Source of the DNA: Moesziomyces globuligerus
Taxonomy: Eukaryota > Basidiomycota > Ustilaginomycetes > Ustilaginales > Ustilaginaceae
Assembly: GCA_030849465.1 (NCBI GenBank)
Contig: JARVLF010000023.1
Coordinates: 310,001 to 374,000, forward strand
Reading direction: 5' to 3'
DNA: 64,000 nt
Made by a program: the position numbers and the translations under genes. The notes below the pieces were generated by a model. That model made no database searches, had not been told where the DNA came from, and worked only from the letters and a program-made list of their open reading frames with translations. Within the stretch, counting starts at the first letter, position 1. Each line of letters starts with the position of its first letter. Shown here piece by piece: positions 1 to 10,245 of the stretch.

Positions 1-3000
1 TTTCCGGTCGGAATGGAAGCGGTCGTCGAGGGTCCCGTTGCCGCAGACGCACAACAGGACTCGTCGGCTGCAGCAGCGCAGGCACTCTTACAGCCGCAGG
101 GACGGCTGCATTCTTCCGGATCGACGCCATTCCAAGGGAACGCTGCTACGCCGCTCAGCTTCACGCAAGCAGGGGCCAAACGCAAGGAGGGCGACATCTT
201 TGGCAACCTTGGCCTGCTGACCGAGGACGACTTTTCCTTCTTCGACGAGTCCGCCTTTGGTCTCGACTCGCCCGGTCTCGAAGCGTCGGGGCTCCGACAC
301 AGCGCCAATGCTGTCACGGGAAACGACGCGAATGCTGGTCAGCCTGCATCAGAGCAAACGGGGGCTGGCGCCGTAGACGCGTCGACCGCGATTGCCACGC
401 AAGCGCCATCCATGCCGTCTGCAGCGGGCGGCATCGGCGACGTCGAGATGGAGGATCTCGAGGCAACCAATCTCGACGCGCTCTTCGGCGCCATCCCCAA
501 CATCCAGGATGTGATCGGGGAAAGTGAGCACACGCAGTCGCATGCGACCGAAGCGGCATCGCAGCATCCTGCGTCCAGCACGGCGTCAGCATCGTCACTG
601 CGTGCGACAGGCTCGTCGCATCCCTTTGCACCGGTCACCGTCTCGTTTACGCCGCGCGACGTATCGGCGGCGACGCCGTTCGGCGATCCAGCCTCGCTGC
701 CGGGCTTTACGCCGAGCTCGCTGACGGAGAGCTCGCCCGCGTTCGGTCATGCCAATCACAAGACTCCGCGCACGCCGTACTCGCCCGTCGAGGAGTACAG
801 GGACGGCGCCACGATCGTCGGCGCGTATGCCGGCAACAGCCACGGCGGCGAGTCTGCACAGAGCCTTCACGGGCGGTACGGAGCTCTCCCGCCACAGGAC
901 CCGGCCGGGCTGACCGTTAGTGGCGGAACGAAGCTGGACGCTGGTGGAGACGAGGACCAACTGCGGTTGGCGGATGCAAGCACGGCGGCAGCGGCGGCGG
1001 CGAATGCTGCCATGTCGACCGACGCGAACAGCAAGAAGCGACCCGCTATCGTGCCCAACGCGTTTCTGCCGCTCAACCAGCCTCAGGCGCGCAAGCCTCT
1101 GCAGAGGCTCACGATGGGCGCGCGCGCTAACCTGGGGCGCAAGTACGACGTGTTCGGCAAGTTTGCCTCGAGGCCCAAGAGCACCGCCTCGCTGAATGCC
1201 ATGCCTCCTGTAGCCAACGCGATCTCGCCTGATCAGAACCTCAACGAAGAGACGAAGGGGGATGCGACATCGTTCCCAGCCCGCTTTGCTTTGCGGGCGT
1301 CGCGCTCGCCATCGAAGGCGCTGGGGCCAAGGGGACAGGCGCTGCTGCAGCTGCGCCGCGACCGCAACAGCAAGATGTCGCCGGGCCAGACGGCGACGAC
1401 GGGACGACGCCACAGCGGCCAGCGCGCGATCGGCGTGCCGGCGACACCGAGGTCGAGCGACGACATTGCGGTCGCGGCAAGTGCGTCAGACAGCGGCAGC
1501 TCGAGCAGCGAAGACGAGGACGAAGCGAGCGACGATGCGCGCAGCGACTCGGACTCGACCCTGATGATGCTCTCGCCCGACGAACAGGAAGCGCTGAAAC
1601 GCGGCTCGAAGCGCGTCGTTGCTGCACACGTGTGCAGTGGAGCTGGCGCACCTTCGGCGGCGCCCTCGGTAGGCTTGCTCCCGGCAAAGGCGACGTCCTC
1701 GACGCAGGCATGGCGCAGCCATGCAGAGATGGCGCCGTCAACGACGCTGACGATCAAGCGCTCGATGCTGTCGCGCACGGCGCGCTGGCTGATCGAGAAC
1801 CCGCAGTTCCGGGCCATGTACAGCCGGGCTGCGGATGCAAACGGTGAGGGGGGCGAGGTAGCCACGCGCGAAAAGCTCGAGGTGCTTGCAGCTCTGGCTT
1901 CGGCGCTCAGGCTGTCGAGCGAGACGGAGATAGCGGTGCCGACGCTGCGCAGCCTCGTGCAACCTGACCCTCGTGCCATCGAGGACACGCGGGACGAGGG
2001 GGAGCCAGCCGAGGTTTTGGAGCCGACGCACGTCGCCGTGGGCTGCGAGGGCTCGGTGGTGTCGGCGCTGCCGTCAGCGCTGAGCGTGTGGGACAAGTCG
2101 AAGCTCTCGGCGGTCAGCGGACCGAAGCACGTGGTGGCCAAGGTTCTACTGACGCATGCGTCGCCCGCGTGGCACGACGAGATCGTCGCGTGGCTCGAGC
2201 GACTGCGCGTCGCCTTTGAAGCGCACGGCCTGGGCACGCACACGGGCGGGGCTCGGTCGATCTTGGCCGTGGCCGACGGGAGCGAGCCGCTGGCGCTGTC
2301 GAGCTATCTGGAGCGGCTGTGGCGCGACGGCGAAGCGTGGCTCGACACGCTGCGTTCGATCGCGAGCCGGGTTGAGCTGGATCTGCTGCAGGGAAGGCAT
2401 GTGGTGCTGTATACGCTGCAGCCTCCCGGGTCTGCGTGTGCGGCGGGCGGGTTCCGGGGGCTGCTGCAGCTCGAGACGGATCTGCGCGCGATGCTGAGCG
2501 AGCAGGTGGGCGTTCTTGCAGAGCAGATGATCGTCAGACCCATCAGTCCGGCGCTCATGACCGAGAGCGGCAGTCTCGGGTTCGGACAGAGAGGCGATGC
2601 GATGCGCAGGTTGGCCGTGTCCGTGTACGATCAGCTGCCCAGACTCGTGCGCAGACAGCCCGCCAAGGTGCTGCACGGCCGCGAGCCGGGAGCGATCTCT
2701 GCGGCGATCCAGTTCCCCGCCTTTAGTCTGGCGACAGGCCAGGGCAAGACCGGGTTCGAGATGAGCTGGCCAAGAGAGCCGGCGACGGCAGTGGACGGCG
2801 AGGTGGTGCTGCACGTGGCCTACCGGATCTGCAGCGTGGCGGAGGAGACGGTGGTGGTGGCCAGCGCAGTGGACGAGCGAGGTGGATCGAGCCATGTGGA
2901 TGTGCTCGTAGGTGCGGATGGGAGTGTCGAGGCGAGTGTGGAGCAGGTCTGGCGGTTTGCAGTTGCGCAGGCGAGTCGGGCACGTCTGGCGTGGCGGCTC

Positions 3001-3606
3001 GTCATTTCGAGCGCGGGCGTGGTGCGGGAAAGCGAACAGCACGCATGGCAGGCCAGGGTGGCAGCGTACTTTGCGGCCACGCGCGCCGAGCAGCGCGTGA
3101 TGGCGAGCGTGGCGCTGCTGTGCGTCCGGCCGGACGATGCGGGTGCGGTGCTGGTCGATGCAGGCGAGCGCGTGCGGCCCGGGATGGAGGTCGGACAGGT
3201 GGACAAAGCGGTCTCGGTGCTCATGGATGCAGCCGACTGCTCGCAGGTTATGCACTTTGCAGAGGCCTTGCCGCTCGATTGGACCGCGTCCGGAGCAGCG
3301 GAAGGGGAGGAGAAGGCGCTATCCGTCCACTCTGCGATCATCGTGCATAGGCCAAGGCGCGAGCCAGGAGAAAGGGCGGCGGTAGCGGAAGGACATGTCC
3401 TCGCAGTAGACTTGCTAGCCTCTTGGCCCGAAGGTCAGGGAGAAGACAAGGCAACGATGGAGAGGCTGGTCAGGAGCTTGCACGCGATCAGGCTGCTCAG
3501 CTGCGAACGAAGTCAGCTCCCCCAGCCGTATGCGGCTCAGCCCTGGTGCACCGCAGCGGTCAATGCGGTGGCCGACCATATCAGACACGCGCACCTCGTC
3601 GACTAG
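1..3606 (+). CDS. MED13: Mediator complex subunit 13 (MED13/SSN2), C-terminal part, 5' end outside window
   Basis: The frame is already open at base 1, so the ATG at 13 is probably internal and the N-terminus lies outside the window. In the 1197 residues from that ATG I see the acidic motif TEDDFSFFDE (residues 70-79) and, near residues 229-258, PGFTPSSLTESSP followed by KTPRTPYSP. Both are typical of the middle of fungal MED13. A low-complexity acidic/serine stretch follows (about 490-520), then a long folded C-terminal region ending with an LHAIRLLS-type motif, as in the Med13 C-terminal domain. MED13 is the large subunit of the CDK8 kinase module, which docks on core Mediator in the nucleus and mostly represses RNA polymerase II initiation. 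The assignment rests on motif recognition. The family diverges strongly, so a profile search should confirm it. Confidence 0.8.
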   Translation, partial: FPVGMEAVVEGPVAADAQQDSSAAAAQALLQPQGRLHSSGSTPFQGNAATPLSFTQAGAKRKEGDIFGNLGLLTEDDFSFFDESAFGLDSPGLEASGLRHSANAVTGNDANAGQPASEQTGAGAVDASTAIATQAPSMPSAAGGIGDVEMEDLEATNLDALFGAIPNIQDVIGESEHTQSHATEAASQHPASSTASASSLRATGSSHPFAPVTVSFTPRDVSAATPFGDPASLPGFTPSSLTESSPAFGHANHKTPRTPYSPVEEYRDGATIVGAYAGNSHGGESAQSLHGRYGALPPQDPAGLTVSGGTKLDAGGDEDQLRLADASTAAAAAANAAMSTDANSKKRPAIVPNAFLPLNQPQARKPLQRLTMGARANLGRKYDVFGKFASRPKSTASLNAMPPVANAISPDQNLNEETKGDATSFPARFALRASRSPSKALGPRGQALLQLRRDRNSKMSPGQTATTGRRHSGQRAIGVPATPRSSDDIAVAASASDSGSSSSEDEDEASDDARSDSDSTLMMLSPDEQEALKRGSKRVVAAHVCSGAGAPSAAPSVGLLPAKATSSTQAWRSHAEMAPSTTLTIKRSMLSRTARWLIENPQFRAMYSRAADANGEGGEVATREKLEVLAALASALRLSSETEIAVPTLRSLVQPDPRAIEDTRDEGEPAEVLEPTHVAVGCEGSVVSALPSALSVWDKSKLSAVSGPKHVVAKVLLTHASPAWHDEIVAWLERLRVAFEAHGLGTHTGGARSILAVADGSEPLALSSYLERLWRDGEAWLDTLRSIASRVELDLLQGRHVVLYTLQPPGSACAAGGFRGLLQLETDLRAMLSEQVGVLAEQMIVRPISPALMTESGSLGFGQRGDAMRRLAVSVYDQLPRLVRRQPAKVLHGREPGAISAAIQFPAFSLATGQGKTGFEMSWPREPATAVDGEVVLHVAYRICSVAEETVVVASAVDERGGSSHVDVLVGADGSVEASVEQVWRFAVAQASRARLAWRLVISSAGVVRESEQHAWQARVAAYFAATRAEQRVMASVALLCVRPDDAGAVLVDAGERVRPGMEVGQVDKAVSVLMDAADCSQVMHFAEALPLDWTASGAAEGEEKALSVHSAIIVHRPRREPGERAAVAEGHVLAVDLLASWPEGQGEDKATMERLVRSLHAIRLLSCERSQLPQPYAAQPWCTAAVNAVADHIRHAHLVD

Positions 3607-4584
3607 GAGCGGCGTTGGTAAGGAACAGACAGGAATCGCATTGCTTCGCCACCACTTGGTAGCCCGTGTGCAGACGTTGTGGTACATGGATCTGGAGGTG
3701 TTCGGGCACGTCGTACCGCGCTGCCTGACAGGCCCGGGCACACGGCGCGGTCCGACCCGCTCGACCTCGATGCCGGTCTCACCCATGTCGTGCGCAGACG
3801 TCCAGCTCGAGTGCGACTCCAACCCCACATCATGTGCAAGGCGAGGGTCGTGAGGGCACGTGATGCAATGCACGGCATGGGCATGGTGGGTCAAGTGACA
3901 TCGAGTGACGCGCGGATTGACGGCGGGCAAGGTCGGATGTGCCACGCCGACTTTCCGAGTCGCGGCGACTTTCGTGCAGCACCGAACCTTACCCTACCGT
4001 GCCGTGCCGTGCCGTGCCGGACCGGATGGTGCCACATCGCCGCGGATCAGAGAGCAGTCGCCAACCCGGCTCTCTGGCTGGCCCGATCCGACGCCTCCCG
4101 ATCTGGAACGGGCGCCGCCGAAGTGGGAAGAAGGTGAAAATCGAAGAAAAAGGCAAAATCAAAAATTGGGAGGATGGAATCGGGATGGGCCTCGGCCAAA
4201 AAGTGGAGCAAAAGGGCAAAGCCAAGCCAAGCCGGCTTTTCGCGTCGGCGCCGTTCTTCGACTCAGCTCAGCAAAACCCTGATGACCACCACTCTGCACC
4301 TGCCACACCATCATCATCATCATCATCATATTCCAGATCATCCGGGCTCCACTCTTCCCAGCCCAACCCCCCAACTACAACTCGTGGCCAACTCTCCGAC
4401 ATTCGTTTCGAAGGGGCAGGCCTCTAGATCAACTTACACCCTACCGCTCTGCACCTTACACCGCACCTTCCACGAAACTCTGCTACCCCCCACGCAAGGG
4501 TAGCCAGGCATTCAACCGATCGTAAAGGTGTAAGGGCAAAGACAGTAGCACTGTCAGAGGAAGGGCTCGGCGTCACGGCAAGCT
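3607..4584. other. intergenic region between MED13 and the PPR-NDUFAF5 gene
   Basis: I see no convincing gene here. The stretch holds a short CCGTG pentanucleotide array (about 3997-4016, four units) and a CAT microsatellite (4309-4329, seven units). A CT/CA-rich leader precedes the ATG at 4585. Short open frames in this stretch lack recognisable domains. Confidence 0.6.
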
Positions 4585-7500
4585 ATGCCTGTGACCTCGG
4601 CCGCCAAACTCGCCTCTCACCTATGGAGGGGCGCCGCCCAGTCCGCGGCCAATGCCGCGCATAACTCGGCCAACACCTTCCGTGGTGCCTTCCAGGGCGC
4701 CTCGGGCTCGGCGTCTTCCACCTCGGGCTCGTCTGCGCCCGGTTGGGCTTCGGGCCTTAGCAGCGGTGGCTCGTCGGCGGGCGCGGGTGCAGGAGGCGCA
4801 AAGTTCCACGCAGGCCGCGGCGCACATTACTCCTACCAGCACACCGGCCGCGTCCTGTCCCAGGCATCTTCGACGGGAACCAACGATGCGAACTCCAAGA
4901 GCAACGATGACGAGGACGAAGCCAGGAGGCAGAAGGCCTACAAGCTCCGTCTCGATGGTCATCACCCCGCGGCGTTCGGATCGCCCGGACAGCTGACCAA
5001 CTCGCACATGCAGGTCCGCTTCCGACATGCGTTTGCAGCCAACCATGGGCCGCTCCTCGTCACCAGCGCCGATGGCGCCCAGGCCGAGCAGGCCGCGGAC
5101 AAGTCGCAAGGTGCGAGGCAGATCTCGACCTCGGCTGCCCTCGCAGATGCTGCGAGCTTGGAAGCATCACAACAAGAAGCATCGTCAGAGGCTCGCGAGT
5201 CCACTGGCTCCACAGCGCAGGACCGCCTCTACAGGACGCTGCGTCATGCCAAGAGCAGGAAGGATGCGGCGCAGATCCGCGACGGCGTCGATGCATTCAA
5301 CGCGCTGCCCAAAGAGCACAAGACGCTCGCCGGCTTCAACATGGTCATGGAGTCGCTCCTCTCCATCCGCAAGGCGGGCCAGCCCGTGCGCGAGATCACC
5401 GACACCTACAAAGCCATGCTCAACGCTGGCCTCTCGCCCAACAGCCGCACCTATACCGTCCTCGTCAGGGCTCTTTGCGAACTCGATGTGGACACCCACC
5501 GCTCCAACGCCGCCACTGCCATCCCAGCCGCGCCCACCGAGCAGGCGACAGACGACGACACTGCCACCGCCGCCGCTGCCGCCACCGACGACAGCTTCAG
5601 CCAGGCGCTCGAGCTCATGAAGGTGGCCCACAGCAGCCGCAACTGGTTCAGCGACGAACAGGCATACAACGCCATCCTCCGCAGCTGCGCGCTACGCGGC
5701 GACGTCGACCGCGCGCTCGCCGTGCTCGACCTCCTGGAACGCAGCTCCTATGCCAGCACGGACGCCATCACCTTCAAGCACCTCATCAGCACGTTCGTCT
5801 CCGATCCGCACCTCAAGCCCGCAGAGACCCTGCAGATGCAGCAGGAGCGCAAGCTCGCCGCCTGCACCCAGGTCTTTGACGAGTTCCTCCTCGCCAGCCA
5901 GAACCCGGACTGGAACCACGACCGCGACGCCGTCGTCTGGTGTGCGCTCCTCGATGCCCACTTTGCCCTCAACGACCCCACCGGCGCCGTCCGCCTCTTC
6001 GAGAAGATGCTCGACGGCGGCGACAACGTGCCCCAGCTCGACTTCAACTCCGTTTCCGCCATGATCCACGGCTTCCTCGACGTCGGCGACGTCACTGCCG
6101 CCGTTCAGTGGTTCGCAAAGGTCACCCCCGCGTCGGAACTGCAAGGCGCTCTGAGCAGCGCCGACGATGTGGAGACGCAGAACGCATCGACGTCCCAGCT
6201 GCCAAAGCCCAGCTACCTTGCCATGGAGCGGCTCGTCCTCAGTCTCGCCAAGGCAGGCGACGACTTCCTCGAGCCCCTCCTCCGCGTCTTCCAGGTGTAC
6301 GTGCGCAGGCTCAACAAGCCGGGTTGCGCCCACTTTGCCGTCCTCGCCGAGGTGCTGTCGGCCCACGTGGCCGGCGTGCAGCGGCTGACCGAGGCGAGTG
6401 GGTCAACGCAGGATGTCAATGCCGTGCTCGACCGTGCGCTCGAAGCTGCTGCCACCTACTTTGGACACATCCAAGGCCGATATCACAACGTTGATCTGTA
6501 CCGATCGGTTGCCGAGACGTGCCAGGCCGTCGAGTCTGTTGTCGCGCTCAGCGATGCACTGCTCGCTGCCCATCGCCCCGTCGATGCCGGCTCGGCGCTG
6601 AGCTACGCGACCTTCTTCATTGACCGACTGCGACTCACCACCGCAGAATTCGCCCCGCTCACCGAAAAGCTCGAGCAGATCGGCTCTCGCTTCTTGCGTG
6701 CGGATGCTGCGGCGGAAGACAAGAGCGAGCTGCCGCTCAAGCTCTTGGCTAGCGCACATTACGTGGCTCCTCTGCTGCGCACTGCGGATCTGCTGGACGA
6801 GACCACGGCCGCAGCACTCGCCACGCTCTACCGAACTGTACACTCCCAGACACCCGAAGCCATTACAAGCTTGCCGCTTTCCGCCGATGCTTGGAGCCTC
6901 ATCCTCGAGGCCTTCTGCTTCGAAGAACTCAACGTCCGCTCGCTCAGCCTTGATGCATTCAAGGCCGATGGTATCCCGATGCTGCTGCACGACCTCGCCA
7001 AGTTGCCTGACCCCGAGGCAGCGTCCGTGGAGGTCGCAATTCTCCGACCGACCATCGATCTCGCACAGGCTGCCGAGGTGGCTACTTCTCGCTATGGATC
7101 CGAGGCGCTCGCGCTGTTCCCGGAATGGGCGACCCAAGCACTGTCTGCACAAAAGCACGCTGACGCCGCCGACCTTGGAGAGTCTGCCTCCGCCGCTGTG
7201 CGCGACGAGACCAACAGCGATGTGGCCTCGTCCGAATCCCAGCTCAGCCAATCGACCCCTGCGAGCACGCCGCCTAAGCGACACTCGCCGCTGCACCGCC
7301 AGGACCTGCCCGCGCCCACGCTTTCGACGACCGCCACCTACACGTTCCCGCCCGTCGAGGTGATCGACACCGACTTGGGCCAGAGGCTCGTCGCGCTCGC
7401 TCGTCCCGCGGGGCAGGACGGAGCACCGCGCGCGTACGAGGACGTGCGTGAGCAGATGGCGCTCGGCAACTATGCGAACCCCGAGGGCCTGGCTTCGCTC

Positions 7501-10245
7501 ATTGGCTCGTTCGGCCGTCTGGGTGACGTCGAGCGTGTCGAGGAGCTGTACGCTATGGGTCAGCACGTGCTGCACGCGCTCGTTGGCGATGCGCAGTGGC
7601 AGGCGAAGGGCTGGTTCCACATCGAGGACAGCATGATCCAGGCGCTCAGCCACGCCGGCCGATCCGAGGCAGCTGTTGTCCACCGTCACCGCATCATTGC
7701 CGTTGGCGGCCGACCAAGCCCGACCGCGTACGGAGCGCTGATTGCTACCATCCGAGACACGACCGACGATGCGTCGATCGCGCTCGAGCTGTTTGAGGAA
7801 GCGCGCCGACTGGGCCTGCGACCGACGGCGTATCTGTTCAACACGGTGATCTCGAAGCTCTCGCGCGCGCGCAAGGCGGATCTGGCGTTGCAGCTGTTCG
7901 ACGAGATGACGCTGCAGCTGCGCATCAAGCCGACCAGCGTGACGTACGGCGCGGTGATCAATGCATGCACGCGCATCGGCGACGAGCAGCGCGCAGTGCA
8001 GCTGTTTGAGCGCATGGAGCAAGACCCGACGTTCAAGCCGCGCGTGCCGCCCTACAACACCATGATGCAGTTCTTCATCCAGAGCGTCCCCGACCGAGAG
8101 CGTGCGCTCGTCTACTACAACAAGATGCGCGCTGCCAACGTCGAGCCGAGCGCGCACACGTACAAGCTTCTGCTGGACCTCTACGGCGCCATCGAGCCCG
8201 CGCAGCCGCAAGAAATGGAGCGCGTCTTCGACGAGCTCGTCAACAACCGGGCCGTGTCCGTGCAAGGCACACACTGGGCGTCGCTGATCAACTGCTATGG
8301 CTGCGTGCTCAACGATGTGGAGCGCGCTATTGCCACCTTTGACTCGATCGCCGCTCACCCCTCGAGCGAGAAACGCAGGGACGGAGCCACGCTTCCGGAC
8401 GCCGTGTCGTTCGAGGCGCTGCTGGCTGTCTTTGTGGCTCACGGAAGGATTGACCTGATCCGCGCGCATCTGCAGAAGATGGAGAGCGCTGGTATTCAGA
8501 TGACCGCCTACGTCGCCAACCTGCTGATTCGCGGCTACTCGATGGAGCAGGGCGAAGCGGGGCTCGAGGAGGCGCGTGCGCTCTTCGAGAGCATGGACGA
8601 GCCTGCGGCTGGCATTGCTGCGGCGGGCAACCACCCGCCTCGTGCTCATGGTGCGGGCGCAGCGGACGCGGCTTCTGCCGAGTCCGCTGTCACACCCGCA
8701 TCGACTTTGGCAGCATCTCACGGACAGGGCCTCGCTGCGCAGTTTGCGTCGGTGCAGCGCGAGCCTTCGACGTACGAAGCCATGATGCGCGCCGAGATGG
8801 GGCATGGCCACGCCGATCGCGCAGCGGCGATCTTGGAACGAATGGAGGCACGCGCTTTCCCGCCTGCAGTCATCCTGCGTGCGCAGACGCTGCTCAGGGA
8901 GACTGCTGGCGTCAGTGCTATGGACGAAGCTGCGGCGCCGCGCGAAGCCACCACCGAGTCCTCCGAGATGGCGCCTCTCTTGCTTTCCGAGAGCCGACTT
9001 ACCTTTGGAAAGACTTCGCCGCGTCTTGGTCACGCTTTCCTGCCTCGTGCATTGGCTGACGCTGATGCGGGCCGAGGCGCAGGAACGACGTCGGTGCGAC
9101 ACGCATCGACCATGGCGGGTGGCGCATCTGCTGCAGGTACGAGCAACCCGGCGCCTGGTCCACCCAAGCCCAACAGCCCTTTCACGATCTTTGACCGCGC
9201 GGTCAAGACGGCGCAGAAGGAGCGGGCGGCTCTGCGACCGTCGGTGACTGCGGGCGCAGAGGGGCATGCGTTTGGCGACGAGTCGACGCGCGGCGAGGCA
9301 TCGCGACAGACGGATTATGTGCGCCGTGCGATCGCCGAGTCGCTGGCGGACCGAGTGCAGGACATCAAGCGCGACTTTCCGACGATCGTCGAGCTCGGCG
9401 CGGGGCCGGGCATGCTGCGCCACTACCTTGACGCCGAGGGCAGCGGCACCAGGAAGATCATCATGTGCGACACGAGCGAAGCGCTGCTGAACCGCGACCG
9501 CCACCTGGACGGGCAGTTCGGATTCGAGTTCGAGCGGCGCGTGCTGGACGAGGAGGTGCTGCCGTTTGAGGAGGGCAGCCTAGACTGCGTGGTGGTCAGC
9601 GGTGGGCTGCACTGGACCAACGACCTGCCGGGCGTGCTGATCCAGATCCGCCGCGCGCTCAAGCCGGACGGCGTGTTTATCGCGGCGCTGTGCGGCGGCG
9701 ACACGCTGTTCGAGCTGCGCACGAGCCTGCAGCTGGCGGAGCAGGAGCGCGAAGGCGGAATTTCGCCGCGCATCTCGCCGATGGCGGATACGCGCGACAT
9801 GGCGTCGCTTCTCTCGCGCGCTGGGTTCACGATCCCGACGGTTGACGTGGACGAGGTGTCGGTTGGCTATCCGAGCATGTACGAGTTGATGCACGACCTG
9901 CGCGATATGGGCGAGTCGAACGCCGTGATCAACCGCCGCGGCCAGCTGAGGCGAGACACGATGCTGGCTGCCGGCGCGATCTACGAGTCGCTGCACGGCC
10001 AGAGCGGCGAGGAGGGCGGCGAGGGCGTGCCGGCGACGTTCCAGCTGATCTTCCTGATCGGCTGGAGCCCGGCGCCGACGCAGCCCAAGCCGCTGAAGCG
10101 CGGCAGTGCCAAGTCGAGCCTGAAGGACGTGCTGGCGAGCGGCGAGGGCGACATGCAGGCCAAGGCCGAGGCCGAGACGGAGGAGCAGCAGCGCCAGCAG
10201 TGGATGAAGTCGATGGAGGAGAGCGCGGCCAAGCCAAAGAAGTAA
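4585..10245 (+). CDS. mitochondrial PPR protein fused in frame to an NDUFAF5-type complex I assembly methyltransferase
   Basis: One uninterrupted 1886-residue frame starts at an ATG. The N-terminus is rich in Ala, Ser, Arg and His and suits mitochondrial import. Residues about 210-1450 carry scattered pentatricopeptide repeats, clearest at about 1050-1320, where 35-residue helical pairs such as TYGAVINACTRIGDEQRAV recur. This indicates an organellar RNA-binding protein, perhaps of the Pet309/Cya-5 kind. From F1533 the sequence switches to an NDUFAF5-like enzyme: FTIFDRAVK, DRVQDIKRDFP, the SAM loop ELGAGPG (1603-1609) and GGLHWTNDLPG. NDUFAF5 is the matrix protein that hydroxylates an arginine of the complex I subunit NDUFS7 in other eukaryotes. 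The link (1462-1530) looks like a second presequence. The product may be a true fusion, a precursor cut in two, or two genes read as one. Confidence 0.85.
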   Translation: MPVTSAAKLASHLWRGAAQSAANAAHNSANTFRGAFQGASGSASSTSGSSAPGWASGLSSGGSSAGAGAGGAKFHAGRGAHYSYQHTGRVLSQASSTGTNDANSKSNDDEDEARRQKAYKLRLDGHHPAAFGSPGQLTNSHMQVRFRHAFAANHGPLLVTSADGAQAEQAADKSQGARQISTSAALADAASLEASQQEASSEARESTGSTAQDRLYRTLRHAKSRKDAAQIRDGVDAFNALPKEHKTLAGFNMVMESLLSIRKAGQPVREITDTYKAMLNAGLSPNSRTYTVLVRALCELDVDTHRSNAATAIPAAPTEQATDDDTATAAAAATDDSFSQALELMKVAHSSRNWFSDEQAYNAILRSCALRGDVDRALAVLDLLERSSYASTDAITFKHLISTFVSDPHLKPAETLQMQQERKLAACTQVFDEFLLASQNPDWNHDRDAVVWCALLDAHFALNDPTGAVRLFEKMLDGGDNVPQLDFNSVSAMIHGFLDVGDVTAAVQWFAKVTPASELQGALSSADDVETQNASTSQLPKPSYLAMERLVLSLAKAGDDFLEPLLRVFQVYVRRLNKPGCAHFAVLAEVLSAHVAGVQRLTEASGSTQDVNAVLDRALEAAATYFGHIQGRYHNVDLYRSVAETCQAVESVVALSDALLAAHRPVDAGSALSYATFFIDRLRLTTAEFAPLTEKLEQIGSRFLRADAAAEDKSELPLKLLASAHYVAPLLRTADLLDETTAAALATLYRTVHSQTPEAITSLPLSADAWSLILEAFCFEELNVRSLSLDAFKADGIPMLLHDLAKLPDPEAASVEVAILRPTIDLAQAAEVATSRYGSEALALFPEWATQALSAQKHADAADLGESASAAVRDETNSDVASSESQLSQSTPASTPPKRHSPLHRQDLPAPTLSTTATYTFPPVEVIDTDLGQRLVALARPAGQDGAPRAYEDVREQMALGNYANPEGLASLIGSFGRLGDVERVEELYAMGQHVLHALVGDAQWQAKGWFHIEDSMIQALSHAGRSEAAVVHRHRIIAVGGRPSPTAYGALIATIRDTTDDASIALELFEEARRLGLRPTAYLFNTVISKLSRARKADLALQLFDEMTLQLRIKPTSVTYGAVINACTRIGDEQRAVQLFERMEQDPTFKPRVPPYNTMMQFFIQSVPDRERALVYYNKMRAANVEPSAHTYKLLLDLYGAIEPAQPQEMERVFDELVNNRAVSVQGTHWASLINCYGCVLNDVERAIATFDSIAAHPSSEKRRDGATLPDAVSFEALLAVFVAHGRIDLIRAHLQKMESAGIQMTAYVANLLIRGYSMEQGEAGLEEARALFESMDEPAAGIAAAGNHPPRAHGAGAADAASAESAVTPASTLAASHGQGLAAQFASVQREPSTYEAMMRAEMGHGHADRAAAILERMEARAFPPAVILRAQTLLRETAGVSAMDEAAAPREATTESSEMAPLLLSESRLTFGKTSPRLGHAFLPRALADADAGRGAGTTSVRHASTMAGGASAAGTSNPAPGPPKPNSPFTIFDRAVKTAQKERAALRPSVTAGAEGHAFGDESTRGEASRQTDYVRRAIAESLADRVQDIKRDFPTIVELGAGPGMLRHYLDAEGSGTRKIIMCDTSEALLNRDRHLDGQFGFEFERRVLDEEVLPFEEGSLDCVVVSGGLHWTNDLPGVLIQIRRALKPDGVFIAALCGGDTLFELRTSLQLAEQEREGGISPRISPMADTRDMASLLSRAGFTIPTVDVDEVSVGYPSMYELMHDLRDMGESNAVINRRGQLRRDTMLAAGAIYESLHGQSGEEGGEGVPATFQLIFLIGWSPAPTQPKPLKRGSAKSSLKDVLASGEGDMQAKAEAETEEQQRQQWMKSMEESAAKPKK
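8968..10245 (+). other. NDUFAF5: NDUFAF5 module with its own in-frame ATG and presequence-like leader
   Basis: An in-frame ATG at 8968 (M1462 of the long frame) would give a 425-residue protein. Its first 45 or so residues are rich in Arg, Ser, Ala and Leu with almost no acid early on, and end in VRHASTMAGG, which resembles a mitochondrial processing-peptidase site. The rest covers the whole NDUFAF5 family domain, from FTIFDRAVK to LIFLIGWSPAP. The module could therefore be made alone from an internal transcription or translation start. I list it separately because that choice cannot be made from sequence. Confidence 0.55.

Noticed and set aside
6403..9504. 1033-codon open frame on the minus strand opposite the PPR gene
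   Set aside because: It mirrors the coding strand of a clear PPR protein. GC-rich codon usage removes stops from the antisense frame. The translation is Arg-rich with no domain.
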